NCBI RefSeq assembly: GCF_011397635.1
Contig: NC_064770.1
Location: forward strand, 7,898,826-7,962,825
Direction of reading: 5' to 3'
DNA: 64,000 nt
Source: Epinephelus fuscoguttatus
Lineage: Eukaryota; Chordata; Actinopteri; Perciformes; Serranidae
Shown here: piece by piece, positions 12,969 through 25,100 of the stretch
Position numbering within the stretch: the stretch's first letter is position 1
Layout: every line of letters starts with the position of its first letter
Notes under the pieces: model-generated
Seen by the model: the letters and a program-made list of their open reading frames with translations, nothing else
Told to the model about the DNA's origin: nothing
Database searches by the model: none
Made by a program: the position numbers and the translations under genes

Positions 12969-15900
12969 ATCATACACTAGTGGCCGAGGCTACCATACAA
13001 GGTGCCACCTGCTACTCAGTTTTGTTTTTTTTTAACACACTCACACACTGATGGAGGCATCATCAGGAGCAATTTGGGGTTCAGTATCTTGCTCAAGGAT
13101 ACTTCGACATGCAGACTGGAGGAGCCAGGGATCAAACCGATGATCTTCCGATTGGTGGACGACCTGCTCTAGCTCTGAGCCACAGCTGCCCCAAGAGTGA
13201 GGAGGCTTTTCACAGGCTTCATCATAGAACTGAATGGAGTGCCAGTTCTCCTTAAAACAAATGTGCAGTGACATAACAACCAGCAGCCTCTCAGTATCTG
13301 TTCTGATGAACTGATGAAGAGCAGTTTGCAGGATTTTTAGGGTTTTTGGTTCAGGTATTCTGGAAGATTTCAATGTCCCAGACAAATGGGAGAAATTCTG
13401 GTCAAATATTATCGTTTGTTGAATAGACTCACATGGGGCAACACAAACACAAAAAATCTCCTTGAGCTTTACATATGTCCTAACTGAATGTGGCCCTAGC
13501 GTCAGCAACAGTTCAATTGCTTTGTTTTCTATTGGATTGTCCTAACTGGCCGCAAACAACACAGCACTGCACAGATCGCTGTTTTGCCTTTTGCTGGACA
13601 CCCCATTTCTATTTAGTCTTGCCTGTTGCTTTTAAAGCTCCACAATGGATGAGGAATGGCTGATTCATGAAGTGCAAATGAGGCGTTATCTACACAACAC
13701 CGCCTCATTTAACTACAAAAACCTAAATAATGTAAATGCCACAATATTAAACGTGTTTAAGAAGTATAAATGTAGGAAGATACCAAGTACTCGCCCGTAT
13801 TTTAAGTGGTTATGTCTCCAGTGCACAGCCACGTTCACTTGCTGTTAGGACATGGTGTTAGACCTACATATTCTCCATTCTCGTAACCCATCGGCTGTAT
13901 TCGGCGTCTGACTTCGGCAGATGGCGATACAGCCTCTGGGGGCAGTGCCCCGATTTTTTGGCATTCCTCCCCCCGCTCATTGTTTACAGTCCGACTAGAA
14001 ACTGGAGACGCGACAATGGAGTTGGAGTTGAGAGAAGATATTTACAACCATATCCTATCACAAGTAGCTAGTTTTCATTCTGTGAACAGTTTAAAGCCGC
14101 TGCAGCGGCTGTGTTTCTAATATTTGCTTGAGAAACGGGACGTTTTAGCTTGCTTGCTGACAGGTTTTGGCAAAAGTTTGATTTTCCAAGTGTGGCCAAC
14201 AGCGTGCTCTCTGTTGGCAAGACAAGATGCTCGTTGGCCTGAGGACGCCATCGTGCTTGTTGTCAGTCCGCTCGTTTCCATTATGGAAGAGCAGGTGAAG
14301 CACCTCAACAATATAGGCATACCGGCAACGTGTCCCTCCAAAAACAAAACGAAAACATCTGGTGGGGGATGGCTGTGGACGAGGTCCATACTGTTGTTCA
14401 GTGGTAAGTCATTCACTGAATGTAGAGTCTGTATATAGAGACTACATATTCTCTGAAGGAATTATTTTCACCTGACATTGGGCCTCATTTACAAAATGAA
14501 CGTACAACAGAAAACAGGGCGTACGGTCGTTTCCACACATAGCTTGGCATTTATCAGTGAGGACGTAAGTGACGGCTACGATCAAATCTCATGTCAGGTC
14601 TCAACTCGTGTATGCAAGTTTGAATCAGAGTGGACTGGCGGTGCAGCATGGTGAGATGGCTGAGTTGGGGAATGGTTATTAGATCCCAGTCAGAATGTTG
14701 TCTGAGTATGTGTACCACACATTAATCATTTCAAAATGCAGAGCCGCCATATGGACAGGCAATGTCTATCAGAGCTCCCAGTTGCCTGGCTCCAGACTGA
14801 CGGATGGTGGGTAATGGTTGGTGCCCAACCCTTTACTCATCTAAATCTACAACATACATAGTTGTTATATCACCTGGCCCGGAATTAATCACATGCAAAC
14901 CCTATCATAAGATGATTTGTGCGCTTGAATCTGCGCTGGTTTGTATGTTAGATTGATGAATGAGTGCCATTATGACTGTAGAGATTTAAATGCGTCTGAC
15001 TTCAATAGATTTTCGTGATCAAAAACCGGTAATTATCAGGTAACTAAAACCCTGGGATGTAACAGAAAACTTTGATCACCAGGAGTCCACAGCAGTTACA
15101 CAGTCACTATGTTCTGTGGTGATCAGTGTGTTATTGCTGCACGAAATTCAACAACTTCCGTTAGAGTGCATGGAAACATAAATTCTAAGAGGAAAATAAA
15201 CTACAGCACGACCAGCACATCAGCTGGGCCAAAATCTGATTTTACAGATTAAAGCTACAACTAACAATTATTTACATTACTCAACACAAATCATTGTAGT
15301 TTCTTGAAACAGCAACCGTTTTGTGTTTTTGGTTAAATTTTACACTAATGTAACTATCAAACGTCCAAATATTTGCCATTAATTACATTTTTGAAACACC
15401 TTTAAATTCCGGCATTAATGTGACTTCATCTTAAAAATACATCCCAGCTGTAGTGGGGGAAAATCACGAGTATCTGTTCTGCAAAGTAAAATCTGTTAAA
15501 TAATCTTGATTCTCACCTGACTGGTTCAAGCAGTCAGGTGAGAATCCATCATCAAGGAACGTCAAGCGTGACGTCAAACATCAGAAATGTTAAAATTCAT
15601 ACAACAAACTTCATGACTGTGTGTGTATGCGTATGTGTGTATGTGTACTGCAGACATACTGAGCTATAATAAAAGCTGGATGTGGGTCACACTAACTGAA
15701 GAGGATCAACAGACTCTGCAGTAATTAAATATGAAGCACGGTGTAATTTTCAGGCTGTGGAGACAAAAACACATCAGACCAGGACACTTGTCTTCCTGTC
15801 TCAAAGTTTCTACTTCAACAACATGGAGACATGAAGACACAGCATCTCCCTGCTCTTGGTACTCTTCAATTTGGCATAACACCTCTTCACATTTGATGAC

Positions 15901-18900
15901 TAGCTTATTTGCTTAGCTACCTACAGTAGATTAGTAAAAAGAAAGTTGATTCTCCTGAACTCTGAGCAAAAGAAAAGCTTTTAACCTTTTGAACTCTGCA
16001 ATGGAAAAATGGTCCACCAGTGCCTACATTGGTATTTTTGCTTATTGTAATGTCATTTCTTGGAGTATCTTCAAATGCATCATAGTCCTAAAATCTGCAC
16101 AACCACAGCTATGAGGTCATGTAAGTCAATAGACCATAATAATTGATAAAAAAGTATTGAAATGGTATCATAAAAAAAATTGATGTTTTTTTTCCATCAA
16201 ACACAAAACATATTGACCCAAAAGTTTTTTTTAAATGTATAAACATAAACAAAATATTTCGGAACACTCCATAAGTTATTTGAATGTTGTACATTTAGTT
16301 TTTGTGATATGCTTATTTTTATAAGCAAAGTACAAAGGTGTTGTGATAGATTCATCCATTTCTCTGAAGCCACCGCATGTTTTCACGTGGTTTGCACCAA
16401 ACGTAACGCAGCACAGTTAAGTCTTTAAGAGCACTCAACATGATGACACAAAAAAAACAGAGGCCTTAGCTTTCTGCTGCAAAAAGAATGAATGCTCCAG
16501 CTATTATGGTTCTGATTTTAGATCGATTTACACAGGATCGTGCAAACACCGATCTCCCGTGGTTGTCTGTCCTTTTTTAAAGGAAAGGTTACATGCAACA
16601 AAAAAATAATCGACTTCATGTGAGAACACACACAAGAATTTAAGCCAAAATTCACATTCTAACATCTGTATTACTACTACCGCTACTACAACTACTACTA
16701 CTGTTACTGCTTTCTAAGATATAAAACTAATTGCCAATTCTTTTAACCTGTATATTCTATGTGTTTTGCACTACAGTCCTGAAGGCACTGTATTTTGTTC
16801 TCTCTTTTTCTTTTCCATCCCCCCTGCCCCCGCATCGCCAGACTGCCTTCATTCATATGGATGAGAGGGTTTATACATAGAAAATGGAGCAGACTGAAGG
16901 TGTTGTTATGTACATCACACATATATTTAAAGCTCTAGTTGGTTACTTTTATGAAAATAACTTTTGGTTATATTTGCTGAAACTGTCACTACATACACAT
17001 GGCATTATATGAGACAGAGACAGTCTGTGGAAAAAGTCCACCCCTCTTTCCAAGAGTCAAAGGAGACATGTCTTGTTCGGTCAAGCCAACAGTCAAAAAT
17101 GCGAATATGTTCAGCTTAAAACTATATAAAACAGAGACGAGCAGGAAAACCCTCCCAACTAGAAAACAATAACATTAAAGTGTTTAATAAATATCTTCAC
17201 CTCCTGTTGCCTCCAATGGCATTTGCCAGAATCTGCCGCGGCACACCAAAAACAACCAATCAGAGCCGAGGAGTCTCTTACACAGCTGTCAGTCATGTAA
17301 TTCACTGCTCAAATTGTCAAACTAAGCTGCGCTGATCAAATATGAATCAAGATTCTGTTACTGCATTGCCTATGTCGAGCTTCAGAAGTTTTTATTTTAG
17401 TGTACTAGCTGTAAAATGAGAAAGTTCATGATACAGGCGCCATGTTGAATACAGTTTAACTGAGTCCCAAGCACAACCCACCAGCCAGACTAACTAGGGA
17501 TACACAATGTTGGATTTTTTTTTTGCAGATATCTGATGTGCCGATACATAACTCATTTGACTGATAACCAATACCGATACATATATCCACTTTTTTCCCC
17601 ACCTAATTTTAGTGATCATCAAGTCTCTTCCGTAGTGGAATTAAACATATATTGTGCCTGCATACTTTTATTATGATGTCCACCAGCAGATGGAAACGTG
17701 AAATACAATATTTTTCAATGTATGTAATATTCATTCATTGTGCAAAATAAGAAAAAGCATGTTAGCCTATTTCGATATTTCATTTTAAAGACGTGCCAAT
17801 TTATCATGCATCCCTCAGACCAGATGTTTCTGAAAACACTCAAGGGGAGAAATAGGCAATACAGTAACAGAATCTTGAATAATATTTGATTAGCACTGTC
17901 GAGTTTGACAGTTTGAACAGTCAGTGACATGACTGAGCTGAGTTAGAGACTCCTCGGCTCTGATTGGTTGATGACATTACTCACACACACGAAAGCAGAG
18001 TAATTTGGATGGGCAGAGAAGTATGATATTTCTCTACAGATCATCAGTCTTATATACTTCTGTGTGAATATGGTGACAATTCAGCAAATATGAGAAAAAG
18101 TTATTTTTATAAATGCAAAAAAAAAAAACTACAACTTGAACTCTCTGAACTTAATCTTTGTCCAAAGCATTGGGTAAAAACAGAGCACTAATCTGCTGTG
18201 AGAACCAACTGTTTATGTCTCTAGAAACTGTAAGAAACAAGGTAATCACAGACCTTTGGACTGCAGCTCAGCTAGATGGACAAAACAATGTTTGTTTCTG
18301 GAGCACGGCAGTTTGGTCCAAGCAAGAAATGCTCTTTGAAGTTTAAAAAAAATAGCTGCTAAAATGCTTCTGTTACTCATATTTCATCCTATTTATTATT
18401 TAGACTGTTGTCTACTATCTGTCCCCTCTGGGCCACCGTAGGTAATGCTGTTGTTGTAAAGTGTTGATGTAAAAGCTAGTTATAGCCTTAGATAATGTTA
18501 TGAGAACAAAACAGCAAATAATGGATTTTTCCTCACATGATGTCTTTCCTAAACAAAGTCCAAACTTAGCTCAAATCCACTGAACATTATTTTAAAATCG
18601 AGTAGATATCAAAAAGACATGCTCAAAGATCAGGTTAAATTTTGAAGAAATGTAAAATAATGCAGATTTAGAATTGCATAGGAGAATATTCCCATCCAAC
18701 TGAATGAAGGAGCCATAAAAACACGAGTCTTTTATTGGAATATTATTCTCAGCAGAAAAATGAAATCTTTAATGAAGAGCTACAACAACACAATACCCCC
18801 AAACGAAAAACGGGGTTTGTTTTCAAGACGTTCATGAACGTCTTGAAAACAAACCCCGTTTTTCGTTTGGGGGTTCCCGGTCTAGATCAATTCACGTCTC

Positions 18901-18939
18901 CATAAACGTTCAAATCAAACATGTAATGTACTCACCTCT

Positions 18940-18977
<38 letters not shown>

Positions 18978-21931
18978 AGAGGCTCTAGCCTTGGACCAAG
19001 ACTTACTACCAATGTGCAATACACCTCCCAACCGCTATTGCGGCGCTGTGGCGCAGTAGGAAGCCGGTGCACTCATTCATTGCAGAACGAAGAAGGGGTG
19101 AAGAAAATTTCAAGACATCCCAAGATAAAATGCGTGTTTATTGAACAATAACGGATATACAAACACACGGCAAGCCGCGTACACCTTCCTAACATCTGTG
19201 CCTATGAGGTGAGTACATTACATGTTTGATTTGAATGTTTATGGAGACGTGAATTGGTCCGGGAACCCCCAAATGAAAAACGGGGTTCGTTTTCAAGACG
19301 TTCATGCAATGAACGTCTTGGTCCAAGGCTACTTTAACATAAAACGTTACTTTTTGACCACTACTTTTTGGGGGTTTTTACTATTTCAAATAGGTGAAAT
19401 CTTATTGTATAGTAGAGCTGCACCTAGTTGTATTCGACTGCCATGGGAGTGTGAGCTCCGCACTGGAGACACAGTTTCTGCCTGCCCTGCATACACACAC
19501 AGCAACTGGGCTAACTGTTCACACGGCTAATGTTACCTAACTGGTTTAACAACAGAGTTGAGCCATTTGGTGGTGAGGTGAATCCATTGGGATTATTTAA
19601 TGGCTCTGTGTTGAATGTAGTTGTCCACCTCTACCTCTGGGTCACTAGCTTGATGAGGGATGCTCATCTTTTGGGAGCAACATCATGGCATTGCCCTGAT
19701 AGCGTTGTATGACTGCAGCAGACTCCACTGTCTTGTCATCTCCCCCCATAGCACCAGTATTGTATAAAAGAGCGGAGACATGAGCCACTGTCTGTTCTAA
19801 AAGTCGGAAAGTCAACTTGACAAGCAGGTGGGAGCAGTTGGGAGTGCATAGAGAGGGTCAAAAGGGAGGGTGTTTGTAACAGCCCCATGCTTGCTGGACC
19901 ACATTTGTGCACACATAGTGAGGATGGCTTTTAGCTCATGCATAATGTTGTATGCACCGCTATCACATGCACATGCCTGGTTTGTATGTGTGCAGGTTTT
20001 GAGACTGATTAAATGCCATAATAATACTGCTTCCTCTGAGATTAACAAGGAAAAAGAGCTGGATTATTAATGAATGTGATGAGTGCAGAAATAAGTATCA
20101 GCAGGATGTTTTCATGCCTAAATAAATGTGTTTTCCACTAAAATCTAACAATTTGTTGCAGTGGCCCAGGTTCGACTCCAGCCTGTGGCCCTTTGCTGCA
20201 TGTCACTCCCTCTCTCTCTCCCCCTTTCACACTTGTCTGCCCTGTCCATTAAAGGCTAAAAATGGCCAAAAAAAATCTTAAAAAATCTAACAATTTGTGC
20301 TCTGCAGGATTTCCGTCAACATATTAGATGAACACTGAATATTAAGTAACACTGAACATCAGAAGGTTTTTCTTTATCTGCAGCCGTTTGTCTTCATGTC
20401 TCTGTGGGACAAAAGAAGCTGAAAATAACCTTGAAACACTTCCATCGATCACACAGTTACACAACAGAGACAACTACACCGTGTGATGGACACAAACAAC
20501 CACACTGTGCTTCACAAACGTATATTTATATCTGAACGTGAACGAGTTGAACATGAACAAGACACTTTGTGTTCCTTTTATCACATGAGTTCGTTGGCAC
20601 TTCAAACACCTGACAGGTGGAAGCAGAAATTAATCTGATCTTTTTACAGTTTTCACTATACTGTGAAATGTGCAGAGAGTTGGTGACCATGTCTGTAGAG
20701 GAATAGTCTTCATATTAAATTATGTTTTGACCAATTTTTAGACACTGCAGTAGGTTATGTACCTACTGGACCCCCTGATAGGTGACATGCTTTTCTGACA
20801 TTATGTGCTGATTATTACATTATCAGCTTTTATTACAGTATGCTCAGTTATTATCTCCGCCAGGCACATCTGCTTATATTAGAATATTTTTTTAATAAAA
20901 TATTTAACATCATAACATCTCATATTTATATAAGGCAGGCAGCATTAAATGAGAATCCACAATACGTCATTATCATGATACTTAAGTAACGATACAATAT
21001 TGTATATGTTGTGATATGCCGAGTATTGCGATAAAATATACTGCAATTTATTATCTTTTTTCAACTGTAAATTATGTGCCCAAAAGAAAACTTTGTCAAC
21101 ATCTGTTAAAACTAATAAAATATTTTAAAAATTTTCAGACTGTTCATCTCACTTCAGCCATTCTTTTGCAGCAGCAAAATGTATCTAGTAAAGTGAAAAA
21201 GCAATTGATTAAAGTATTGTAGTAGGCTACCTAAAGTGTAATTTGTAGCTGTAATTTTAATAATTTATATAACAAAAAATCGATACTTGGCACTGTGTGA
21301 TGATACAATACTGCCACACAAAAATATTGTGATACTATGCTGTATAGATTTTTTCCCCACCCCTATTAAATGCAAATATATTTTTAAAATATTTACAATT
21401 TTTTGTAAATGGGGCATTTTTTTTAAATAATGCATTATTTTGCATGCCATTTAAAGTTGGTTTTATTTCAGAATGCATGCTTTTTAATATATTCTACAAT
21501 GCTTAATATTGAAATATTTAACATGTTTATATAATGTGGGCACAGCTTAAAGAAAAGGGGCTTTTGTTGTTTACGGTTTTTAAAAAATATACAGTTCTTT
21601 GTTTAATATTAGGATTTTTTAAAAACACACGTCATTTTCGATTGTTATTCCAGAATATTTCAAAAACGTATACATTTTTCTCAATTGCTTAATACTTTAT
21701 AATATTTATATAATCTAAGCACCACTTAAGGCTAAATGTTTTTTTCTGTTCATTTTAAATTCATTTCTTTTTATTTTTAAATAGCAGGACTGCTTAAATT
21801 CTTTTTCAAATGTTTTTTTTTTTTTTTAAAAAAAAAAATCTTTTTCCTTTTCTACCCTATTCTTCTAAATTTGTGTTTCTGAAAAAATACAAATGAAACG
21901 TGGACACAAACAAACCCTGCAGCAATCACTG

Positions 21932-21987
<56 letters not shown>

Positions 21988-22122
21988 CCACACAGGCAAA
22001 CATTCCTGCAGGAACAGATACGTACACGCATGCATGCACACCCACTTCAGCTGTAATAAGCAGGCTGCGTTTCTGAAAGAGGACGGCAGCGATTATGTAA
22101 CCACACACGTTTACACACACAG

Positions 22123-22176
<54 letters not shown>

Positions 22177-25100
22177 AGGCTGCAGGAACAGTCTGTATTT
22201 TATGAACTATGAACTTAACATCCTGCAGAAAACAGGCTCTATCTGGAGGATGATATTTTCTCACAGAAACCACGGAGCGTCTCAACTCGAGCAGAGACAG
22301 CGAGGACCAATCCTAAAATGTCAAATTAATTTGTTCCCTCCAGTTCTTCCTGCAGCAGCTGCCTATTCTTTGCACGCGACACGTCTTTAGCTTGAAATAT
22401 GAAATCTAGAGCTGCAGCTATCAACTATTTTCATTATCAATCTGTCTTTGGTCAATACAATGTCATAAAAATAGCAAAAAGAAATTCTAAGGTGGTGTCT
22501 TCAAATATCATGTATTGTTCAACCAACAGTCCAAAACAGAAAGAGATTCAGATTACTGAGATAGAAAACAGAAAATTCAGACACTGGAGAATTTTGGGAT
22601 TTTTTTTGCTTAAAAAATGATGCCAGATTAATTTCCTTATCAACGGATCCTTTTAGCTCTTTTTGGCTTGTAGCTCTTTGACTTTTCACTAATAATGAAA
22701 AAGCCGCTCTGATTTTTAGCATTTTTAATAATTGACCGTCTGATAGCTGTCATTTGGCCTCCACAATATGAGGAAAATCTGCATCAAGTCCCTAACAGCA
22801 AAGCAGTGTAGTATTACACAGTTTACAGGTGCACCTGAATGCACCATGAAGTCCCTGGTCCTGTGTGAGTGTCCAACTCCAACACAGACAGACAACAGAG
22901 GACAGATGTAGCACAGCCATAAAAGACACCAAAACACAGTAGAAACATGGACGTATAATGAGACCTGGATACAGCTTTGGGGGCGGGGCCCCTTACATTC
23001 CTTTGAAAGTTGCTCAGTGTTGGACAAGGCCAAAAAAGTTTATGTGCAAAATCTGTCTGTGTATAAAATTACTCAGATCTTCCACATCATTGGGCCCATG
23101 CAGCAGGCGCACTAGAGACTTCACTGGCCGAGCAGCTAACTTTTGGTTTAGTGCACCGCTAACTTGAATGGGGGTAAAATGATTTAATCGTGCAGCTCTT
23201 CTAGACTTAAAAAATATTATCGGTCCGAATGGATCTGATAGTAAATAAATCATTTCACATGGGTTGTGACACTGATGATGTGGGGAGTGTATCCACTGAT
23301 TTACAGGAATCTCTAAATCTAAATCTAAATCTAAAGCCAGTAGTCACAAAGGAGTTCTCTTTTAAATCTCCATATTAACTTATGCTGCACAACCTGGTCA
23401 GGATCAGTTTATGTTCAGATTTTTAGCTTGAAATCAGCTAAAAAGAAGCTTTCACTGATCACCTCCTGTGGAAATAACGTTGCTCTATAGCAGGGATACT
23501 CAGCTTCCATTGCTTGGGGGACACTTTTGCAAAATGACAGGAGGCCAGTCGCAGCATCCCCATACATGTACAATGGGACGTTTCTAAGATTTTAGGACAT
23601 TAGGGGCTTAGCTAGGACCTCTATCGGGGAGTGCAGGGAGATCCTCCGCTGACACTGGCACTGCTTTTTTATACACTCTGGCACCTTATGGATACTAAAA
23701 GTACAAAAACAATTCCCAGTGTTAATCAATTTATTCTTATTGTGAATCATAAAATGGTTGGGGGGCCAAATTTGGCCTGCAGGCAGTAAGTTGAGTTACA
23801 GTCTCAATCTATGAGCAATACAGATTCTCAGCTAAAGGAATATGTTATAAATGCAAGCTTGTTGAGCTGTAATGTTACATTAACAATACCACTGAACTAA
23901 GCTGTGCACGTCCAGTACAGCAAAATGTATGCATCATGTTACCCCAAGAACTTATATGCATTCAGTTGATGATGCAGAAAATCTGACCAAAAATATTGTT
24001 TTATTTTATTCACAAGGTTGTTCTTGCTCTCACTGAGCTACCTAGTAGCCAGGAAACTCAGAGACCAATTCCATGTGTTAAATCATGTCACATGATGCTA
24101 CTCAGCCATAGAATATCTGCATTGCACAATGCATTGTGACTCCAACGAATGAGATACACACACAGAAAAGTAAGTCTACATGGCTTGTTCTCTAAGGAGA
24201 GCAAGTAGACAGTGAAAAAAAATATTTTAATCAAAATGGACGGCCTCGAAGTTGTTCATTCTTCCCACAGCGGTTCAAAACCAGTATGTCTCCTCTTATG
24301 TTTTGAGACTGCGGCGATGCCAAAACAAGACCAGACACCGAGCATCTTTCCAGAAAACATAACCACTTACATCTCAAAATGAAATATTGAATATTAATTG
24401 TTCAATCAATCAGTCCCACCTGTTAAAAATTAACATCTCTCTGGCTACTTGGTCCTGATTTTCTGAAGTCCCTTTTAAACTGCTTGTATTTTGTGGCTAA
24501 CAGAACACAAATTAGAAAATTGATTTGTCTAATTGTATTTGTCACAGAAAATATTCAGTCAGTAACATTTATTTCACTCTGATTTGGCTGAAACCTTAAG
24601 TGATTTTCACGTCTCCATTATAGACAGTGTCAGACTGAAATGCAGTTCGTGTACAATGTTTAAATCTGCTGCATCAAATTTGAGAGGTGAAGAACATGCA
24701 GCTGTCCCGTTAGAAATAAACGGTGGAAAAATAAATATACTAACTTGTTAATTTTATTGGTAATTTTCTGCCAGCATTCCTCTCTTGTCAGCAGCAGTGT
24801 TGCTTTTTGCTGTAATATTTTTTTCATATTCTCCATAGGCTGATGTGGGCGGCACGCAATTGGTCCATTTTGTGCAGTGGGAGAGTCAACGCCCCCTTTT
24901 ATAGGAAAGCACAGAGCCTGAGGATGTAAACCTGCTGTAAGCCTGGATCTGGAGTTTGGGAACAAACACAGCTTCAGCCAAACTGCATTAATAATTATAA
25001 TCCATTTTATTGGATTATAATTATTTATGCATTCATGTGTTCATCACTTTAATGTTGCAGCTGGTAAAGGTGGAGCTACTGTAAATTCATTTATATATTT

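Noticed and set aside
19043..19070. tRNA A-box-like TGGCGCAGTAGG, possible tRNA gene or SINE head
   Set aside because: No B box at the expected distance and no cloverleaf; it lies within the fold-back element spacer.
21893..22285. His/Thr- and Cys/Val-repeat open frames on both strands
   Set aside because: Direct translation of (CA)n/(GT)n microsatellites.
24660..24965. 101-codon minus frame considered as a transposon accessory protein
   Set aside because: I could not match it to any domain; the resemblance to a DNA-binding segment was too weak to report.
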